Assembly (NCBI GenBank): GCA_963668445.1
Contig: OY764335.1
Location: 682,001-746,000, forward strand
DNA from: Poriferisulfidus sp963668445
GTDB taxonomy: Bacteria > Pseudomonadota > Gammaproteobacteria > Poriferisulfidales > Poriferisulfidaceae
DNA length: 64,000 bases
Reading direction: 5' to 3'
In this document: positions 1 through 8,809 of the stretch, one piece after another
Layout: every line of letters begins with the position of its first letter
Numbering within the stretch: the first letter of the stretch is position 1
The notes under the pieces: generated by a model
What the model saw: only the letters and a program-made list of their open reading frames with translations
Told to the model about the DNA's origin: nothing
Database searches by the model: none
Program-made: the position numbers and the translations under genes

Positions 1-384
1 AATCGGGCATGGCGCCAATTGATTCTCAAGAAGCGTTCTTCCGGACCGACCGTTGGTGCGCCGTCCGACCGAAGCCTGCAACTGTTCGATATGTGCAGCT
101 ACGACTTGGACGGCTTTCGAGAATTCATCCAAAGTTCGGGATTCAGGGAAGTTGTGGAATTGCCGCCCGAACGGGAGCAGGAGCTTCTGGACGACGAGGA
201 AAGCCTGCTGGATTTCGCCATGCAGTTTCTTGAGCAGGTGCTGTTCGGCGGCGATGCCATTGCCATAAGCGCGGAAGGCCGGGAAAGGCGCATCGCGGCG
301 CGGCGCGGCGTATGGCAGGAACGCCGGAGCCAGCATGTCGGCGAATATCGGGAGCGCCTGCAGAAGCAGCAATACGGGGAGTAG
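1..384 (+). CDS. C-terminal part of an unidentified protein (5' end outside the window)
   Basis: A reading frame is already open at base 1 and ends with TAG at 384, giving about 127 residues. I do not recognise the family. The visible part is hydrophilic, with an acidic helix-like stretch in the middle (PPEREQELLDDEESLLDFAM) and a strongly basic C-terminus (repeated RR and ER). No signal peptide or membrane segment is visible. Because the frame has no stop before the window edge, a start at the TTG near base 19 is possible but unlikely; this is more probably the tail of a longer gene. It lies 45 bases upstream of the phosphoesterase gene on the same strand. Confidence 0.5.
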   Translation, partial: NRAWRQLILKKRSSGPTVGAPSDRSLQLFDMCSYDLDGFREFIQSSGFREVVELPPEREQELLDDEESLLDFAMQFLEQVLFGGDAIAISAEGRERRIAARRGVWQERRSQHVGEYRERLQKQQYGE

Positions 385-429
385 CTTGGATCGATGGGGC
401 GCTTGCATGCGAAATGCAATGTACGAAGC

Positions 430-945
430 ATGAACGTTGGCGTGCTGTCCGATACGCATGGCTGGATCCATCCGCAGGTGCAGGCCGTGCTGAAAGGAGC
501 TGATTGCATCGTGCATGCGGGAGATGTGCTGGGTATGGGCGTGCTGGACGCATTGGCAAGACTGGCCCGAAAAGGTCGCGTGGTGGCAGTGGCGGGGAAC
601 AACGATCGATATGACGGCATGCGCCAAAAGGCGGAATTGCCGACTGTGGCGGAAATGCCGCTTCCAGGCGGCACGCTGGTCGTCACGCATGGCGACCAGT
701 TCGGGTCGGCCCCGAAGCACGCGACGCTCAGGCAAGCATGGCCGCAAGCGAGGGCCATCGTATACGGCCATACGCATCGGCTGGTCTGCGATCAAGACCA
801 CGAACCATGGGTGTTGAATCCCGGTGCTGCCGGGCGCACGCGTACGCATGGCGGCGCATCCTGCCTGATGCTGGCGGCGGATGCCGAGGGCTGGACGGTG
901 CAGGCGCACCGTTTTCCGCCATGCGCGGGAGGCATAGAGGGATGA
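430..945 (+). CDS. YfcE/MJ0936-type metallophosphoesterase
   Basis: A 171-residue calcineurin-like phosphoesterase of the small YfcE type. The metal-binding motifs appear in order: D8-T-H10, G-D32, G-N-N58-D, H87-G-D and G-H114-T-H116, with the normal spacing for a single-domain bacterial enzyme. These enzymes hydrolyse phosphodiesters in vitro; the physiological substrate is usually unknown. I chose ATG 430 because the protein then begins directly at the first beta-strand (MNVGVLSDTHG); the frame is open further upstream but adds nothing family-like. The stop overlaps the cfa start by four bases (ATGA), so the two are probably co-translated. Confidence 0.88.
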   Translation: MNVGVLSDTHGWIHPQVQAVLKGADCIVHAGDVLGMGVLDALARLARKGRVVAVAGNNDRYDGMRQKAELPTVAEMPLPGGTLVVTHGDQFGSAPKHATLRQAWPQARAIVYGHTHRLVCDQDHEPWVLNPGAAGRTRTHGGASCLMLAADAEGWTVQAHRFPPCAGGIEG

Positions 946-2060
946 AGTTTGCGGAAGGGATCTTTGGGAAATTGCTGGCTTCGGCGGGGATCGAGGAGAA
1001 TGGTTCCCAGCCTTGGGACCTGCAAATCCACGACAAGAGGCTGTACCGGCGCGTGCTGACCCAAGGCTCGCTGGGCCTTGGCGAATCCTATATGGACGGC
1101 TGGTGGGATTGCGCGGCGCTGGACGAGTTCTTCGCCCGGGTGCTGCGCGCCCGGGTGGACCGCAAGATCTTCGGAAGCCACAAGCTCCGGGCTCTGGCCG
1201 TGTCGCGCATCATGAATATGCAAAGCAGGCTGCATTCGAAGGTGGTCGCCCGGACGCACTACGACATCGGCAACGATTTGTACTCGAAGATGCTGGATTC
1301 AAGCATGATGTATTCCTGCGGCTATTGGCGCCATGCCAGCAATTTGAACGAAGCGCAGGAGGCCAAGCTGGAACTGATCGCAGGCAAGCTGGAATTGCGC
1401 AAGGGCCAGCGGGTGCTGGATATCGGCTGCGGCTGGGGAACGGCCTGCAAGTATTTCGCCGAACGGCACGGCGTGCGGGTGGTGGGCCTCACCCTGTCTA
1501 CGGAACAGGCTGCGATGGCCCGGCAGCTATGCGACGGCCATCCGGTGGAAATCCTTCAGCAGGACTACCGGGATTTCGACCCCCGAGAGAAATTCGATGC
1601 CGTCTATTCCATCGGCATGTTCGAGCATGTGGGGTACAAGAACTACCGGACGTTCATGTGCAAGGTCAGTAACCTGCTGGAGCCTGACGGGCGGTTCCTG
1701 TTGCATACGATCGGCGGCAACATCTCCGTCACGCATACCGATCCCTGGATCAATCGCTACATCTTTCCGTACGGAATGCTGCCGTCCATCCAGCAGGTCG
1801 GCAAGGCGATCGAATGGCTGTTCGTGATGGAGGATTGGCATAATTTCGGTCCGGACTACGACCGCACGCTGATGGAATGGTTGCTGCGCTTCGAAGCCGC
1901 GTGGGAGACGCTGAGCCAGAATTACGACGAGCGCTTTTTCCGGATGTGGTGCTATTACCTGTGTTCGTGCGCCGGTGCCTTCCGGGCTCGCCGCAATCAG
2001 TTGTGGCAGATTCTGCTGGTGCCGAAGGGCTTGCAGGAGCGGGTGCCGGCGGTCCGTTGA
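942..2060 (+). CDS. cfa: cyclopropane-fatty-acyl-phospholipid synthase
   Basis: A 372-residue SAM-dependent methyltransferase of the Cfa/mycolic-acid cyclopropane synthase family. It would add a methylene group across double bonds of membrane phospholipid acyl chains at the inner membrane. The N-terminal region carries the lipid-binding part (GLGESYMDGWWD), followed by the THYDIGND motif. The SAM-binding loop LDIGCGWG lies at about residues 159-166, and the family motif GMFEHVGYKNY follows. Length agrees with E. coli Cfa (382). The ATG overlaps the previous stop, and the gene ends a rightward pair facing the lip/dac run. Confidence 0.95.
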   Translation: MKFAEGIFGKLLASAGIEENGSQPWDLQIHDKRLYRRVLTQGSLGLGESYMDGWWDCAALDEFFARVLRARVDRKIFGSHKLRALAVSRIMNMQSRLHSKVVARTHYDIGNDLYSKMLDSSMMYSCGYWRHASNLNEAQEAKLELIAGKLELRKGQRVLDIGCGWGTACKYFAERHGVRVVGLTLSTEQAAMARQLCDGHPVEILQQDYRDFDPREKFDAVYSIGMFEHVGYKNYRTFMCKVSNLLEPDGRFLLHTIGGNISVTHTDPWINRYIFPYGMLPSIQQVGKAIEWLFVMEDWHNFGPDYDRTLMEWLLRFEAAWETLSQNYDERFFRMWCYYLCSCAGAFRARRNQLWQILLVPKGLQERVPAVR

Positions 2061-2079
2061 GCGTGCGTGGGGCGGTGCG

Positions 2080-2286
2080 CTATTTCTTCGCGATCTTTTC
2101 GAGTTGGCGAGCGCGGATGGCCTGTCCGCCCAAGCCGGCCTCCTTGGCGCTGCGGCCGTAGGCCGCGGCCATCAGGGTGCTGTAGCACGTCGCCGGGATG
2201 TGGAATTTGGTGCTGTACGTCTTTTTTCTATGGTTTTGATATACCTCGATGTTCATCCGGCGGACCGGGCAGGGCGTAAAGATCAT
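2080..2286 (-). CDS. small hypothetical protein
   Basis: A 68-residue basic reading frame fills the 328-base gap between cfa and lipA on the minus strand. An internal ATG at 2256 would give 58 residues. It has no signal peptide or transmembrane segment, many Lys/Arg residues and an Ala-rich middle. I do not recognise a family, and no convincing ribosome-binding site precedes either start. Codon use is less GC-rich than in the neighbours. It may be a real small protein or chance coding; the rest of the gap holds nothing else I can name. Confidence 0.35.
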   Translation of the reverse strand: MIFTPCPVRRMNIEVYQNHRKKTYSTKFHIPATCYSTLMAAAYGRSAKEAGLGGQAIRARQLEKIAKK

Positions 2287-2388
2287 GCCGGTGCCGATGA
2301 CGGCAATGGTCCGGTTGGTGGCGATGGCAGGCTACGGCATGGCTGAGAATGATACAGGGCACGGCTGCAGCGGCTTGGGGAGTCGGGC

Positions 2389-3366
2389 TTAGGGACTTGC
2401 TCCGGGCGGCAGGGCTGCGCCTTTCTGGAGCACACCGGCGGCCTGCCGGTCGGCATGGTAGGACGAACGCACAAGCGGGCCACTGGCGACTTCGGTGAAG
2501 CCCATGCGCCGCGCCTCGCGTCCGAGTGCCTCGAATTCTTCAGGCGGCACGTAGCGCTGCACCGGGTAGTGGTGCCGGGTCGGCTGCAAGTATTGGCCGA
2601 GCGTCAGCATTCGGCATCCGGCATCCCGAAGATCGTGCAATGCCGCGCGCAGTTGCGCCGGCGTTTCGCCCAAACCCAGCATCAGCCCGGATTTGGTTGG
2701 AATGTCCGGGTGCATGCGGCCGAAGCGGCGCAGCAGTTCCAGCGAATGTGCGTAGTCTGCGCCCGGGCGCACGGCACGGTACAGTTGCGACACGGTTTCC
2801 AGATTGTGGTTCAGCACATCCGGCGGCTGGACGGACAGCGTGGCCAAAGCGCGTTCGAGCCGCCCGCGGAAATCCGGTACGAGAAGTTCAATGCGAATGC
2901 TTGGCGCATGCTTCCGCACAGCCTGCACGCATTGCGCGAAATGTTCGGCGCCGCCGTCGCGCAGGTCGTCGCGGTCGACCGACGTGACCACCACGTAGCG
3001 CAGTTCCAGTGCCGCGATCGCTAGTGCCAGACGTTCCGGTTCTTCGGCGTCGGGCGGCAGTGGCCGGCCATGTGCGACATCGCAGAAGGCGCAGCGGCGC
3101 GTGCACAGGTCGCCCAGAATCATGAAGGTGGCGGTGCCATGGCCGAAGCATTCCGGCAGATTGGGGCAGGAGGCTTCCTCGCAGACAGTGTGCAAGGCAT
3201 GCGTGCGCAGCAGTTCGCGCAGGCGGCGGACGCGGGGGTCGGTCGGGAGGCGGATGCGAAGCCATGGAGGCTTGTGCGGCGGGGGGGCGGCGGCTGCGGG
3301 TCTGCGTGCCGCGAGGCGCGACAGCTTCTGCTGCGCCGTCTGCTTGATGCCGGGCAGAGAACTCAT
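2389..3366 (-). CDS. lipA: lipoyl synthase (radical SAM)
   Basis: A 325-residue LipA, which inserts two sulfur atoms into protein-bound octanoyl groups to make lipoyl cofactor. The auxiliary cluster ligands are C62-x4-C67-x5-C73. The radical-SAM motif is C88-x3-C92-x2-C95 (CTRRCAFC), and the C-terminal Ser ligand is in VRSSYHA. The N-terminus is about 30 residues of Ala/Pro/Arg-rich extension before the conserved core. ATG 3366 is chosen because it overlaps the lipB stop by four bases. It is the last gene of the leftward mrdA-to-lipA run and acts directly after LipB. Confidence 0.96.
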   Translation of the reverse strand: MSSLPGIKQTAQQKLSRLAARRPAAAAPPPHKPPWLRIRLPTDPRVRRLRELLRTHALHTVCEEASCPNLPECFGHGTATFMILGDLCTRRCAFCDVAHGRPLPPDAEEPERLALAIAALELRYVVVTSVDRDDLRDGGAEHFAQCVQAVRKHAPSIRIELLVPDFRGRLERALATLSVQPPDVLNHNLETVSQLYRAVRPGADYAHSLELLRRFGRMHPDIPTKSGLMLGLGETPAQLRAALHDLRDAGCRMLTLGQYLQPTRHHYPVQRYVPPEEFEALGREARRMGFTEVASGPLVRSSYHADRQAAGVLQKGAALPPGASP

Positions 3367-3992
3367 GCGCGGGCCTGCGGGCCGTAGATTTCTCGCAGCA
3401 GATGCGGCAACAGCCGGTCGGCGGTCTTGCGCACATTCCAAGGGATGCCGCAGGCGCGCAGGCTGGTGGCTTGCAGCTGGGGATGGCCGCAGATGTCGAT
3501 ATGGCGGAACAGGCTGAGGTCCGGCGCGACGTTCAGCGACAGACCGTGCGAACTGCGGCCGCGGCTGACATGCAGACCGATCGAGGCGATTTTGCGCCCG
3601 GCCACGTAGACGCCCGGCATGCCCGGCGTACGGTGCGCGTCAAGGCCGACTTCGCCGAGCAGCGCCAGCGCAGCGCCTTCCAGACGCTGCACCAAAGTGC
3701 GCACGCCGATGCGCAGACGGCGCAGGTCGAGCAGCATGTAGACCACCAGTTGCCCCGGCGCATGGCAGGTCGCTTGCCCGCCGCGCCGGCTACGCACGAC
3801 GGGAAGCGGGCAGTTCGGGCGGATGTGCGCGGCATCGCCCCCGGCGCCCAGCGTCAGCACTTGCGGATGCTGCAGCATCCATATCTCATCGGCGCTGCGG
3901 GCCTGCTGTTCGGCCACGTGGCGATGCATGTCCTCCGCACAGGCCTGATAGTCGCGCAGAGCCCAGCGGCGGATGCGTGGAACCGGCATCAT
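3363..3992 (-). CDS. lipB: lipoyl(octanoyl)transferase
   Basis: A 209-residue LipB that transfers octanoyl from acyl-carrier protein to lipoyl domains. The catalytic pair is visible as K134 (GRKIASIG) and C181 (RACGI). The family motif around residues 68-84, with HAPGQLV replacing the usual HGPGQ, is only slightly altered. ATG 3992 overlaps the previous stop by four bases; a second ATG follows immediately at 3989. It feeds LipA, whose gene overlaps its 3' end. The ybeD (DUF493) gene that often sits beside lipB in enterobacteria is absent here. Confidence 0.94.
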   Translation of the reverse strand: MMPVPRIRRWALRDYQACAEDMHRHVAEQQARSADEIWMLQHPQVLTLGAGGDAAHIRPNCPLPVVRSRRGGQATCHAPGQLVVYMLLDLRRLRIGVRTLVQRLEGAALALLGEVGLDAHRTPGMPGVYVAGRKIASIGLHVSRGRSSHGLSLNVAPDLSLFRHIDICGHPQLQATSLRACGIPWNVRKTADRLLPHLLREIYGPQARA

Positions 3993-4846
3993 GGCGCGTT
4001 GCAGTAATCCTGGTACAGGGTGCGCAGGCGCTGGACGAACGGCCCAGGGGTGCCAGTGCCGACTGGAGCGTCGTCGATGGCAGCGACGGGCATGACGCCG
4101 CGGGTGGAGCCCGTGACCCAGACTTCTTCGGCGCGGAGCAGTTCCCCCAGCGTCAGCAGCCCCTCTTGGTATGCGATGCCATGCTCGTCCATCAGACGCA
4201 GCACGAGTTTGCGCGTGACGCCCGGCAGGATTTGCGGACTCAGCTCCGGGGTGCGCGCCATACCGTCCACCAGCGCAAAGACGTTGCTGGTTGCGCCTTC
4301 CATGAGGCGTTCGCCGCGATGCAGAATGGCTTCGCCGGCCTGACGGTCGACGGCGCTTTGGGTGGCCAGCACGGTTTCCAGCAGCATGATGGATTTGATG
4401 TGGCAGCGTCCCCAACGCTGGTCTTCGCGAGTGATGGCTGTGATGGAATCCGGCATGGGTGGCAAGGGTTGGCACATGGCGAAGACGGTCGGGGGGCCAT
4501 CCAGAAACTGTTTGCGAAATGGGGCACCGTCCGGAATGACGCCGCGCGTGACTTGGAAGTAGACGAAGCAGTCGCCGGCATCGTTCTGCGCAACGAGCCG
4601 GGCGCATATCTCGCGCCATTCGTTCGCTTCGGGCGCTCCGGCAATGCCGACCGCATCGAGGCTGTTGCGCAGGCGCTGGAGGTGGTCGTCCAGGCAGCGC
4701 GGCCGCTGGCGGTGCACCGGAATGAGTTCATAGATGCCGTCGGCGAACAGGAACCCGTGGTCCATGGCCGGGACGGTCAGGCCCTCCAGAGGGCGGTACG
4801 TGCCGTTGTAGTACGCGGGATAGGACATCGCCGTCAGTTCAGCCAT
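3989..4846 (-). CDS. class IV PLP aminotransferase, probable D-amino acid aminotransferase
   Basis: A 285-residue fold-type IV PLP enzyme (BCAT / D-amino acid aminotransferase family). The Schiff-base lysine is K151 in RCHIKSIM, and the phosphate-binding region EGATSN follows. The opening YYNGTYRPL...DHGFLFADGIYE is typical of D-alanine aminotransferases, which interconvert D-alanine and D-glutamate for peptidoglycan. The position between dacA and lipB fits a cell-wall role, but 4-amino-4-deoxychorismate lyase or branched-chain aminotransferase relatives cannot be excluded. The ATG at 4846 overlaps the end of dacA by 13 bases; an alternative ATG at 4828 gives no overlap. Confidence 0.85.
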   Translation of the reverse strand: MAELTAMSYPAYYNGTYRPLEGLTVPAMDHGFLFADGIYELIPVHRQRPRCLDDHLQRLRNSLDAVGIAGAPEANEWREICARLVAQNDAGDCFVYFQVTRGVIPDGAPFRKQFLDGPPTVFAMCQPLPPMPDSITAITREDQRWGRCHIKSIMLLETVLATQSAVDRQAGEAILHRGERLMEGATSNVFALVDGMARTPELSPQILPGVTRKLVLRLMDEHGIAYQEGLLTLGELLRAEEVWVTGSTRGVMPVAAIDDAPVGTGTPGPFVQRLRTLYQDYCNAP

Positions 4847-5973
4847 AGCCGGGCATGATCGGCCAGCCGCGAAAAGAAGCCTCCTTCCGGCACGTCGTGC
4901 AACACGATGGCGGGGAGCTTGTGCAGGATGCGTCCTTCGTGGCGCACGGCGATCCAGCCGACCTCTTGCCCCTTGGCGAGCGGTGCCCGCACTTCGGCAT
5001 CCAGATGGTAGGTCGTTTGCATCTGTTCGTGCACGCCGTTCGGAAGGGTCAAGACCAGATCGTCGGCGATGCCGACCAAGGCGCGCTGATCGCCGGAGAA
5101 CCAGACCGGGACGGAAGTCAGCGGCGTCTGCGCCGGATGCACCGCACGCGTGCGGTAGAAGCGAAAGCCCCAGTTCAGCAACGTACGGGATTCGGCGATG
5201 CGGGTTTGCGCGCTGGCGGAGCCAAGCACGACCGAGACCAGGCGCATGCCGTCAAGTTCCGGGCGCCGGGCGCTGGCCGCCAAGCAGTATTGCGCCGCTT
5301 CCGTAAAGCCGGTCTTAATGCCGTCCACCGTGTCGTCGAGCCAGAGCAGGCGATTGCGGTTGGGCTGCATGATGCCGTTCCAAGCATATTCGCGTTCCTT
5401 GAACATGGCGTACTGTTCGGGGAACTCGTTGATCATGGCGGCGGACAGGATGGCGACATCGCGTGCAGACATGTAGTGGTCAGGGCCGCCCAGTCCCGAA
5501 GCATCTTTGAAACGGCTGTGCTTCATCTGCAGCCGTTCGGCCTCGGTGTTCATCAGTTCAGCGAAGGCTTCTTCGCTGCCGGAGAGATGCTCCGCCAGCG
5601 CAATGCTGGCATCGTTGCCGGACTGCACGATGATGCCGCGCAGCACGTCGATGACGGGTACCTTGCTGCGGACTTCCAAAAACATGCGCGAGCCGGGTGC
5701 TTGGCGCGCCTTGAGGCTGACGGCCACCGGCTCCTGTTCCTGAATCAGGCCGTCGCGCAAGGCTTGGAAGATCAAGTACGTGGTCATGATCTTGGTGAGG
5801 CTCGCAGGCTCGAACGGCTCGTCGGCGCGGGACTCCGCCAGCACGGCGCCGGTGCGCGCATCCATGAGGATGTAGGCGGCCGCCTGAAGCTGCGGCGGCG
5901 GCGGCGTGGGCAGGGCGGCGGCGGCCGGGGTGGCGGCCAGCAGGAGCAGGGCGGGCAGCAGCAGGCGGCGCAT
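4834..5973 (-). CDS. dacA: D-alanyl-D-alanine carboxypeptidase (PBP5/6 type)
   Basis: A 379-residue penicillin-binding protein that trims the terminal D-Ala from peptidoglycan pentapeptides in the periplasm. A signal peptide covers about residues 1-20 (leucine-rich core, AAAA end). The active-site motifs are S58-L-T-K61, S118-G-N120 and K220-T-G222. A PBP5 C-terminal beta domain follows, and the last 18 residues (GGFFSRLADHARLWLN) form the usual amphipathic membrane anchor. ATG 5973 puts the start directly at the signal peptide. It sits seven bases after rlpA in the cell-wall run. Confidence 0.95.
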   Translation of the reverse strand: MRRLLLPALLLLAATPAAAALPTPPPPQLQAAAYILMDARTGAVLAESRADEPFEPASLTKIMTTYLIFQALRDGLIQEQEPVAVSLKARQAPGSRMFLEVRSKVPVIDVLRGIIVQSGNDASIALAEHLSGSEEAFAELMNTEAERLQMKHSRFKDASGLGGPDHYMSARDVAILSAAMINEFPEQYAMFKEREYAWNGIMQPNRNRLLWLDDTVDGIKTGFTEAAQYCLAASARRPELDGMRLVSVVLGSASAQTRIAESRTLLNWGFRFYRTRAVHPAQTPLTSVPVWFSGDQRALVGIADDLVLTLPNGVHEQMQTTYHLDAEVRAPLAKGQEVGWIAVRHEGRILHKLPAIVLHDVPEGGFFSRLADHARLWLN

Positions 5974-5980
5974 GGCAGGG

Positions 5981-6742
5981 CTACGGCTGCGCGACCGGTA
6001 CGCGAATGGTCGTGTATTCCGTGATGCCGGCCGTCTGCAGGGCGTCAATGGCATGCTCGACGGATGCGTGCGTTCGGAACGGGCCTTGCACGACGCGATG
6101 CAACACTCGGCCGCCGCGCTTGCGGGTCCGGACGGACAGGTCGGCGAGCCCGCGCGCGCGCAGACCCTTCAGGAAGGCTTGTGCATTGCCGGATTTGGCG
6201 AAAGCGCCAAGCTGCAGGTACATGTGTTCTGGATATTTGGGTGTCAGCTGGGGGCCGCGGATGGTGCGGACTTCCACCGGCGCGATGCCTTCGACATGGA
6301 TGCCGAGTTCCTTGGCGGCCTGGAAGGACAGGTCGATGATGCGGCCCTCCTTGAAGGGCCCGCGATCATTGACACGCACCGTGATGCTGCGGTCGGTCTC
6401 CAGATGGGTCACCTGCACCCAAGTCGGTAGCGGCAGGGTCTTGTGCGCGGCAGTGGCCTGATGCATGTCGAACACTTCGCCGCTGGAGGTTTTGCGGCCA
6501 TGGAACTGGGGGCCGTACCAGGAGGCTAGGCCGCGTTCCACGTAGCCTTCGGCGGATTCCAGCACGTGGTAGCGTACGCCGAGGGCGACGTAGCTGGATG
6601 GGTTGCCTTGGCGGCTGAGCGGCTCCGGGGCTTCGGTCGGCGGGAGTTTCGGCATGGCGGCGGGCGCGCTGCAACCGCCAATGGCCGAGGCCAGCAGGAG
6701 CAGGCCGGCCAAGCGCAGGCGCGGTTCAGGAATCCGATCCAT
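5981..6742 (-). CDS. rlpA: RlpA-like septal-ring lytic transglycosylase lipoprotein
   Basis: A 253-residue outer-membrane lipoprotein with a lipobox ending at C24 (ASAIGGC). The double-psi beta-barrel spans about residues 65-160, with the family motifs GLASWYGPQFHGRKTSSGE and VRVNDRGPF. A C-terminal SPOR domain (about 172-250, starting MYLQLGAF) binds denuded glycan at the septum. RlpA proteins of this kind cleave stem-peptide-free glycan strands. The 5' end overlaps the end of mltB by 17 bases, which supports co-translation with the other wall genes. Confidence 0.94.
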   Translation of the reverse strand: MDRIPEPRLRLAGLLLLASAIGGCSAPAAMPKLPPTEAPEPLSRQGNPSSYVALGVRYHVLESAEGYVERGLASWYGPQFHGRKTSSGEVFDMHQATAAHKTLPLPTWVQVTHLETDRSITVRVNDRGPFKEGRIIDLSFQAAKELGIHVEGIAPVEVRTIRGPQLTPKYPEHMYLQLGAFAKSGNAQAFLKGLRARGLADLSVRTRKRGGRVLHRVVQGPFRTHASVEHAIDALQTAGITEYTTIRVPVAQP

Positions 6743-7703
6743 GGCGTAGGGCTTCGCTTAGTTGGTACACGGCCAAAGCGTACAAGGCGCTGTGATTGTA
6801 CCGGGTAATGACATAGAAGTTATGGTAGCCGACCCAGTATTCTTGGCCGTCAGGCATCTCGAACGCATGCACGGCTACGGTTTGCGCTTCGGGATGGCGC
6901 AACGAGATCCCGGCGGCCTGCAGTTGCGGCGGCTCGATGTCGGGCTGCAGGCCGGCGCTGAGCGGCAATTGCTCGGGATGCGGCGGCTTCACGGCTTCGG
7001 CGACTGGCTGGTTTGGGCGCCAGTGGTGCTGATGCAGGTAGTGGGCGATGCTGGCAATGATGTCGGCCGGGCTGTCCCACAGGTCGCGGCGGCCGTCCTG
7101 ATCGGCATCGACGGCGAAGGCCCGGTAGCTGCTGGGAATGAATTGGCCCATGCCGAGCGCGCCGGCCCAAGAACTGCGCAGGCTCAAGATGTCCAGACCG
7201 GCTTCGCGTTCCAGCAGGAACAATTGCTCGAGCTGGCCGCGAAAGAATTCCGCCCGGCGCGGATAGTCGAAGCCGAGCGTCAGCAGCGCGTCGATGGCTA
7301 GATGCTTGCCGATGTTGCGGCCGTAGTCGGATTCGATGCCAATGATGGCGGCAATCAATGCGGCCGGCACGCCGTAGGTATGCTGGGCTTCGGCGAATAG
7401 GGCGGCATGCTGTTGCAGATAGCCGCGGCCGCGCTGAATGCGGGCGGGCGTGACGAGAATGCTGCGATAGCGGTGCCAAGCCATCGCTTCGGCAGGGCGT
7501 CGGGCGCTGGCGAGGATTTCCGGGCGATAGCGCCCGGCAGCAATGATTTCGCGCACATGCGGGCCCGGCAACTGGTGCTCGGCGACGATGCGGTCGATCC
7601 ACTGCTGCACCTCGGGACGCTCGAGGTATGCGGGCGGAGCGGAGCCGGACAGCGTGCAACTGGGCAGTACGCAGAGGAGAAGCCAAAGGCTGCGGGCAGT
7701 CAT
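6726..7703 (-). CDS. mltB: membrane-bound lytic murein transglycosylase B
   Basis: A 325-residue MltB-family enzyme that cleaves peptidoglycan glycan strands with formation of 1,6-anhydromuramic ends. The catalytic glutamate is E124 in IGIESDYGRN, followed by the family blocks SWAGALGMGQF and SYRAFAVDADQDGRRDLW. The N-terminus has a short hydrophobic signal ending at C16 (LPSC), which is a weak lipobox, so lipidation is likely but not certain. ATG 7703 overlaps the rodA stop by four bases. Confidence 0.93.
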   Translation of the reverse strand: MTARSLWLLLCVLPSCTLSGSAPPAYLERPEVQQWIDRIVAEHQLPGPHVREIIAAGRYRPEILASARRPAEAMAWHRYRSILVTPARIQRGRGYLQQHAALFAEAQHTYGVPAALIAAIIGIESDYGRNIGKHLAIDALLTLGFDYPRRAEFFRGQLEQLFLLEREAGLDILSLRSSWAGALGMGQFIPSSYRAFAVDADQDGRRDLWDSPADIIASIAHYLHQHHWRPNQPVAEAVKPPHPEQLPLSAGLQPDIEPPQLQAAGISLRHPEAQTVAVHAFEMPDGQEYWVGYHNFYVITRYNHSALYALAVYQLSEALRHGSDS

Positions 7704-8809
7704 GCGGGGCGTGTAAGGGCAGAGCGTCGGATGGCCATTATCATACCGAAAGCGATCATGGTGCTGATCATGGCGCTGCCGCCGAAGCTCATCAGCGGCA
7801 GCGGCAGGCCGACGACCGGCGCGTAGCCGACGGCCATGGCAATGTTGACCAGAATGTGCAGCAGGAAGGACAGTCCCAGCCCGCCGGCCAGCAGCCGCCC
7901 GTACAAGCTGGAACCGGCATCGCTCATTGCGACCATGCGCCACAGCAGCGCCAAGTACAGTGCGATAAGCAAAGCGACGCCCAGCAGGCCGAATTCTTCG
8001 GCGAACACCGAGAATACGAAGTCGGTCGAATGCTCCGGCAGAAAATCGAACTGCGCTTGGGTGCTGTGCGTCCAGCCCTTGCCGTGCAGGCCGCCGGAGC
8101 CGATGGCGATTTGCGACTGGATGATGTTGTAGCCGCTGCCGAGCGGGTCGCTTTCCGGGTTGAAGAACGCCAGAATGCGGTCCTTTTGGTAGTCGTACAA
8201 GGCATGCTGCCAAGCGAATGGCAGGCTGATGCCAGCGAGGCCGCCGAGGCCGATGAACCAGCGCAAGCGAATGCCGGACAGGAAGAGCACGGACAGTCCG
8301 ACCAGCAAGATCAGAGTGGCTGTGCCCAAGTCGGGTTGCAGGGCGACCAGCCATGCGGCTGCACCCAGCAGCAGCAAGGCGGCAAGCATGCGGAGGAATC
8401 GCGGCGGCATCGGGGAATGCCCGAGCAGGTGGGCCATCATCATGGGTACGGTGATTTTGAGCAATTCGGACGGTTGCAGGGTCGCCGGCCCCAGCGGCAG
8501 CCAGCGGCGGGTGCCGGTGCCGGTGCCATAAAACAGCACCAGGCCCAGCAGAAGCAGGCTGAGCCCAAACACGGCCGGGGTCCAGCGCCGCAGGTGCTTC
8601 GGCGGGATATGCGCGACGACCAGCATGGCCAACAGGCCGATCGCGATGCGGTGGGCATGCTGCAAGGTCACGTCGCTGCTCGTGTCGCTGGCGCTGTACT
8701 GGATGGCAAGCCCTAGGCTTAGCGTGGCGAGTAGCGCGACGAGCAGGACACGGTCGAGCGGCTCCAGCGTGCGGCGCAAGCCCACGAGGATGTGCGTCGG
8801 CTGCATCAT
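7700..8809 (-). CDS. rodA: rod-shape SEDS peptidoglycan polymerase RodA
   Basis: A 369-residue polytopic membrane protein of the SEDS (FtsW/RodA/SpoVE) family, the glycosyltransferase that works with PBP2 in cell elongation. About ten hydrophobic segments are visible. Conserved blocks include LGPATLQPSELLKI, the loop ILAFFNPESDPLGSGYN, HSTDFVFSVFAEEFGLLG and PLPLMSFGGSAM near the end. It overlaps mrdA (its functional partner) and mltB by four bases each, so the three should be made in step. Confidence 0.96.
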   Translation of the reverse strand: MMQPTHILVGLRRTLEPLDRVLLVALLATLSLGLAIQYSASDTSSDVTLQHAHRIAIGLLAMLVVAHIPPKHLRRWTPAVFGLSLLLLGLVLFYGTGTGTRRWLPLGPATLQPSELLKITVPMMMAHLLGHSPMPPRFLRMLAALLLLGAAAWLVALQPDLGTATLILLVGLSVLFLSGIRLRWFIGLGGLAGISLPFAWQHALYDYQKDRILAFFNPESDPLGSGYNIIQSQIAIGSGGLHGKGWTHSTQAQFDFLPEHSTDFVFSVFAEEFGLLGVALLIALYLALLWRMVAMSDAGSSLYGRLLAGGLGLSFLLHILVNIAMAVGYAPVVGLPLPLMSFGGSAMISTMIAFGMIMAIRRSALTRPA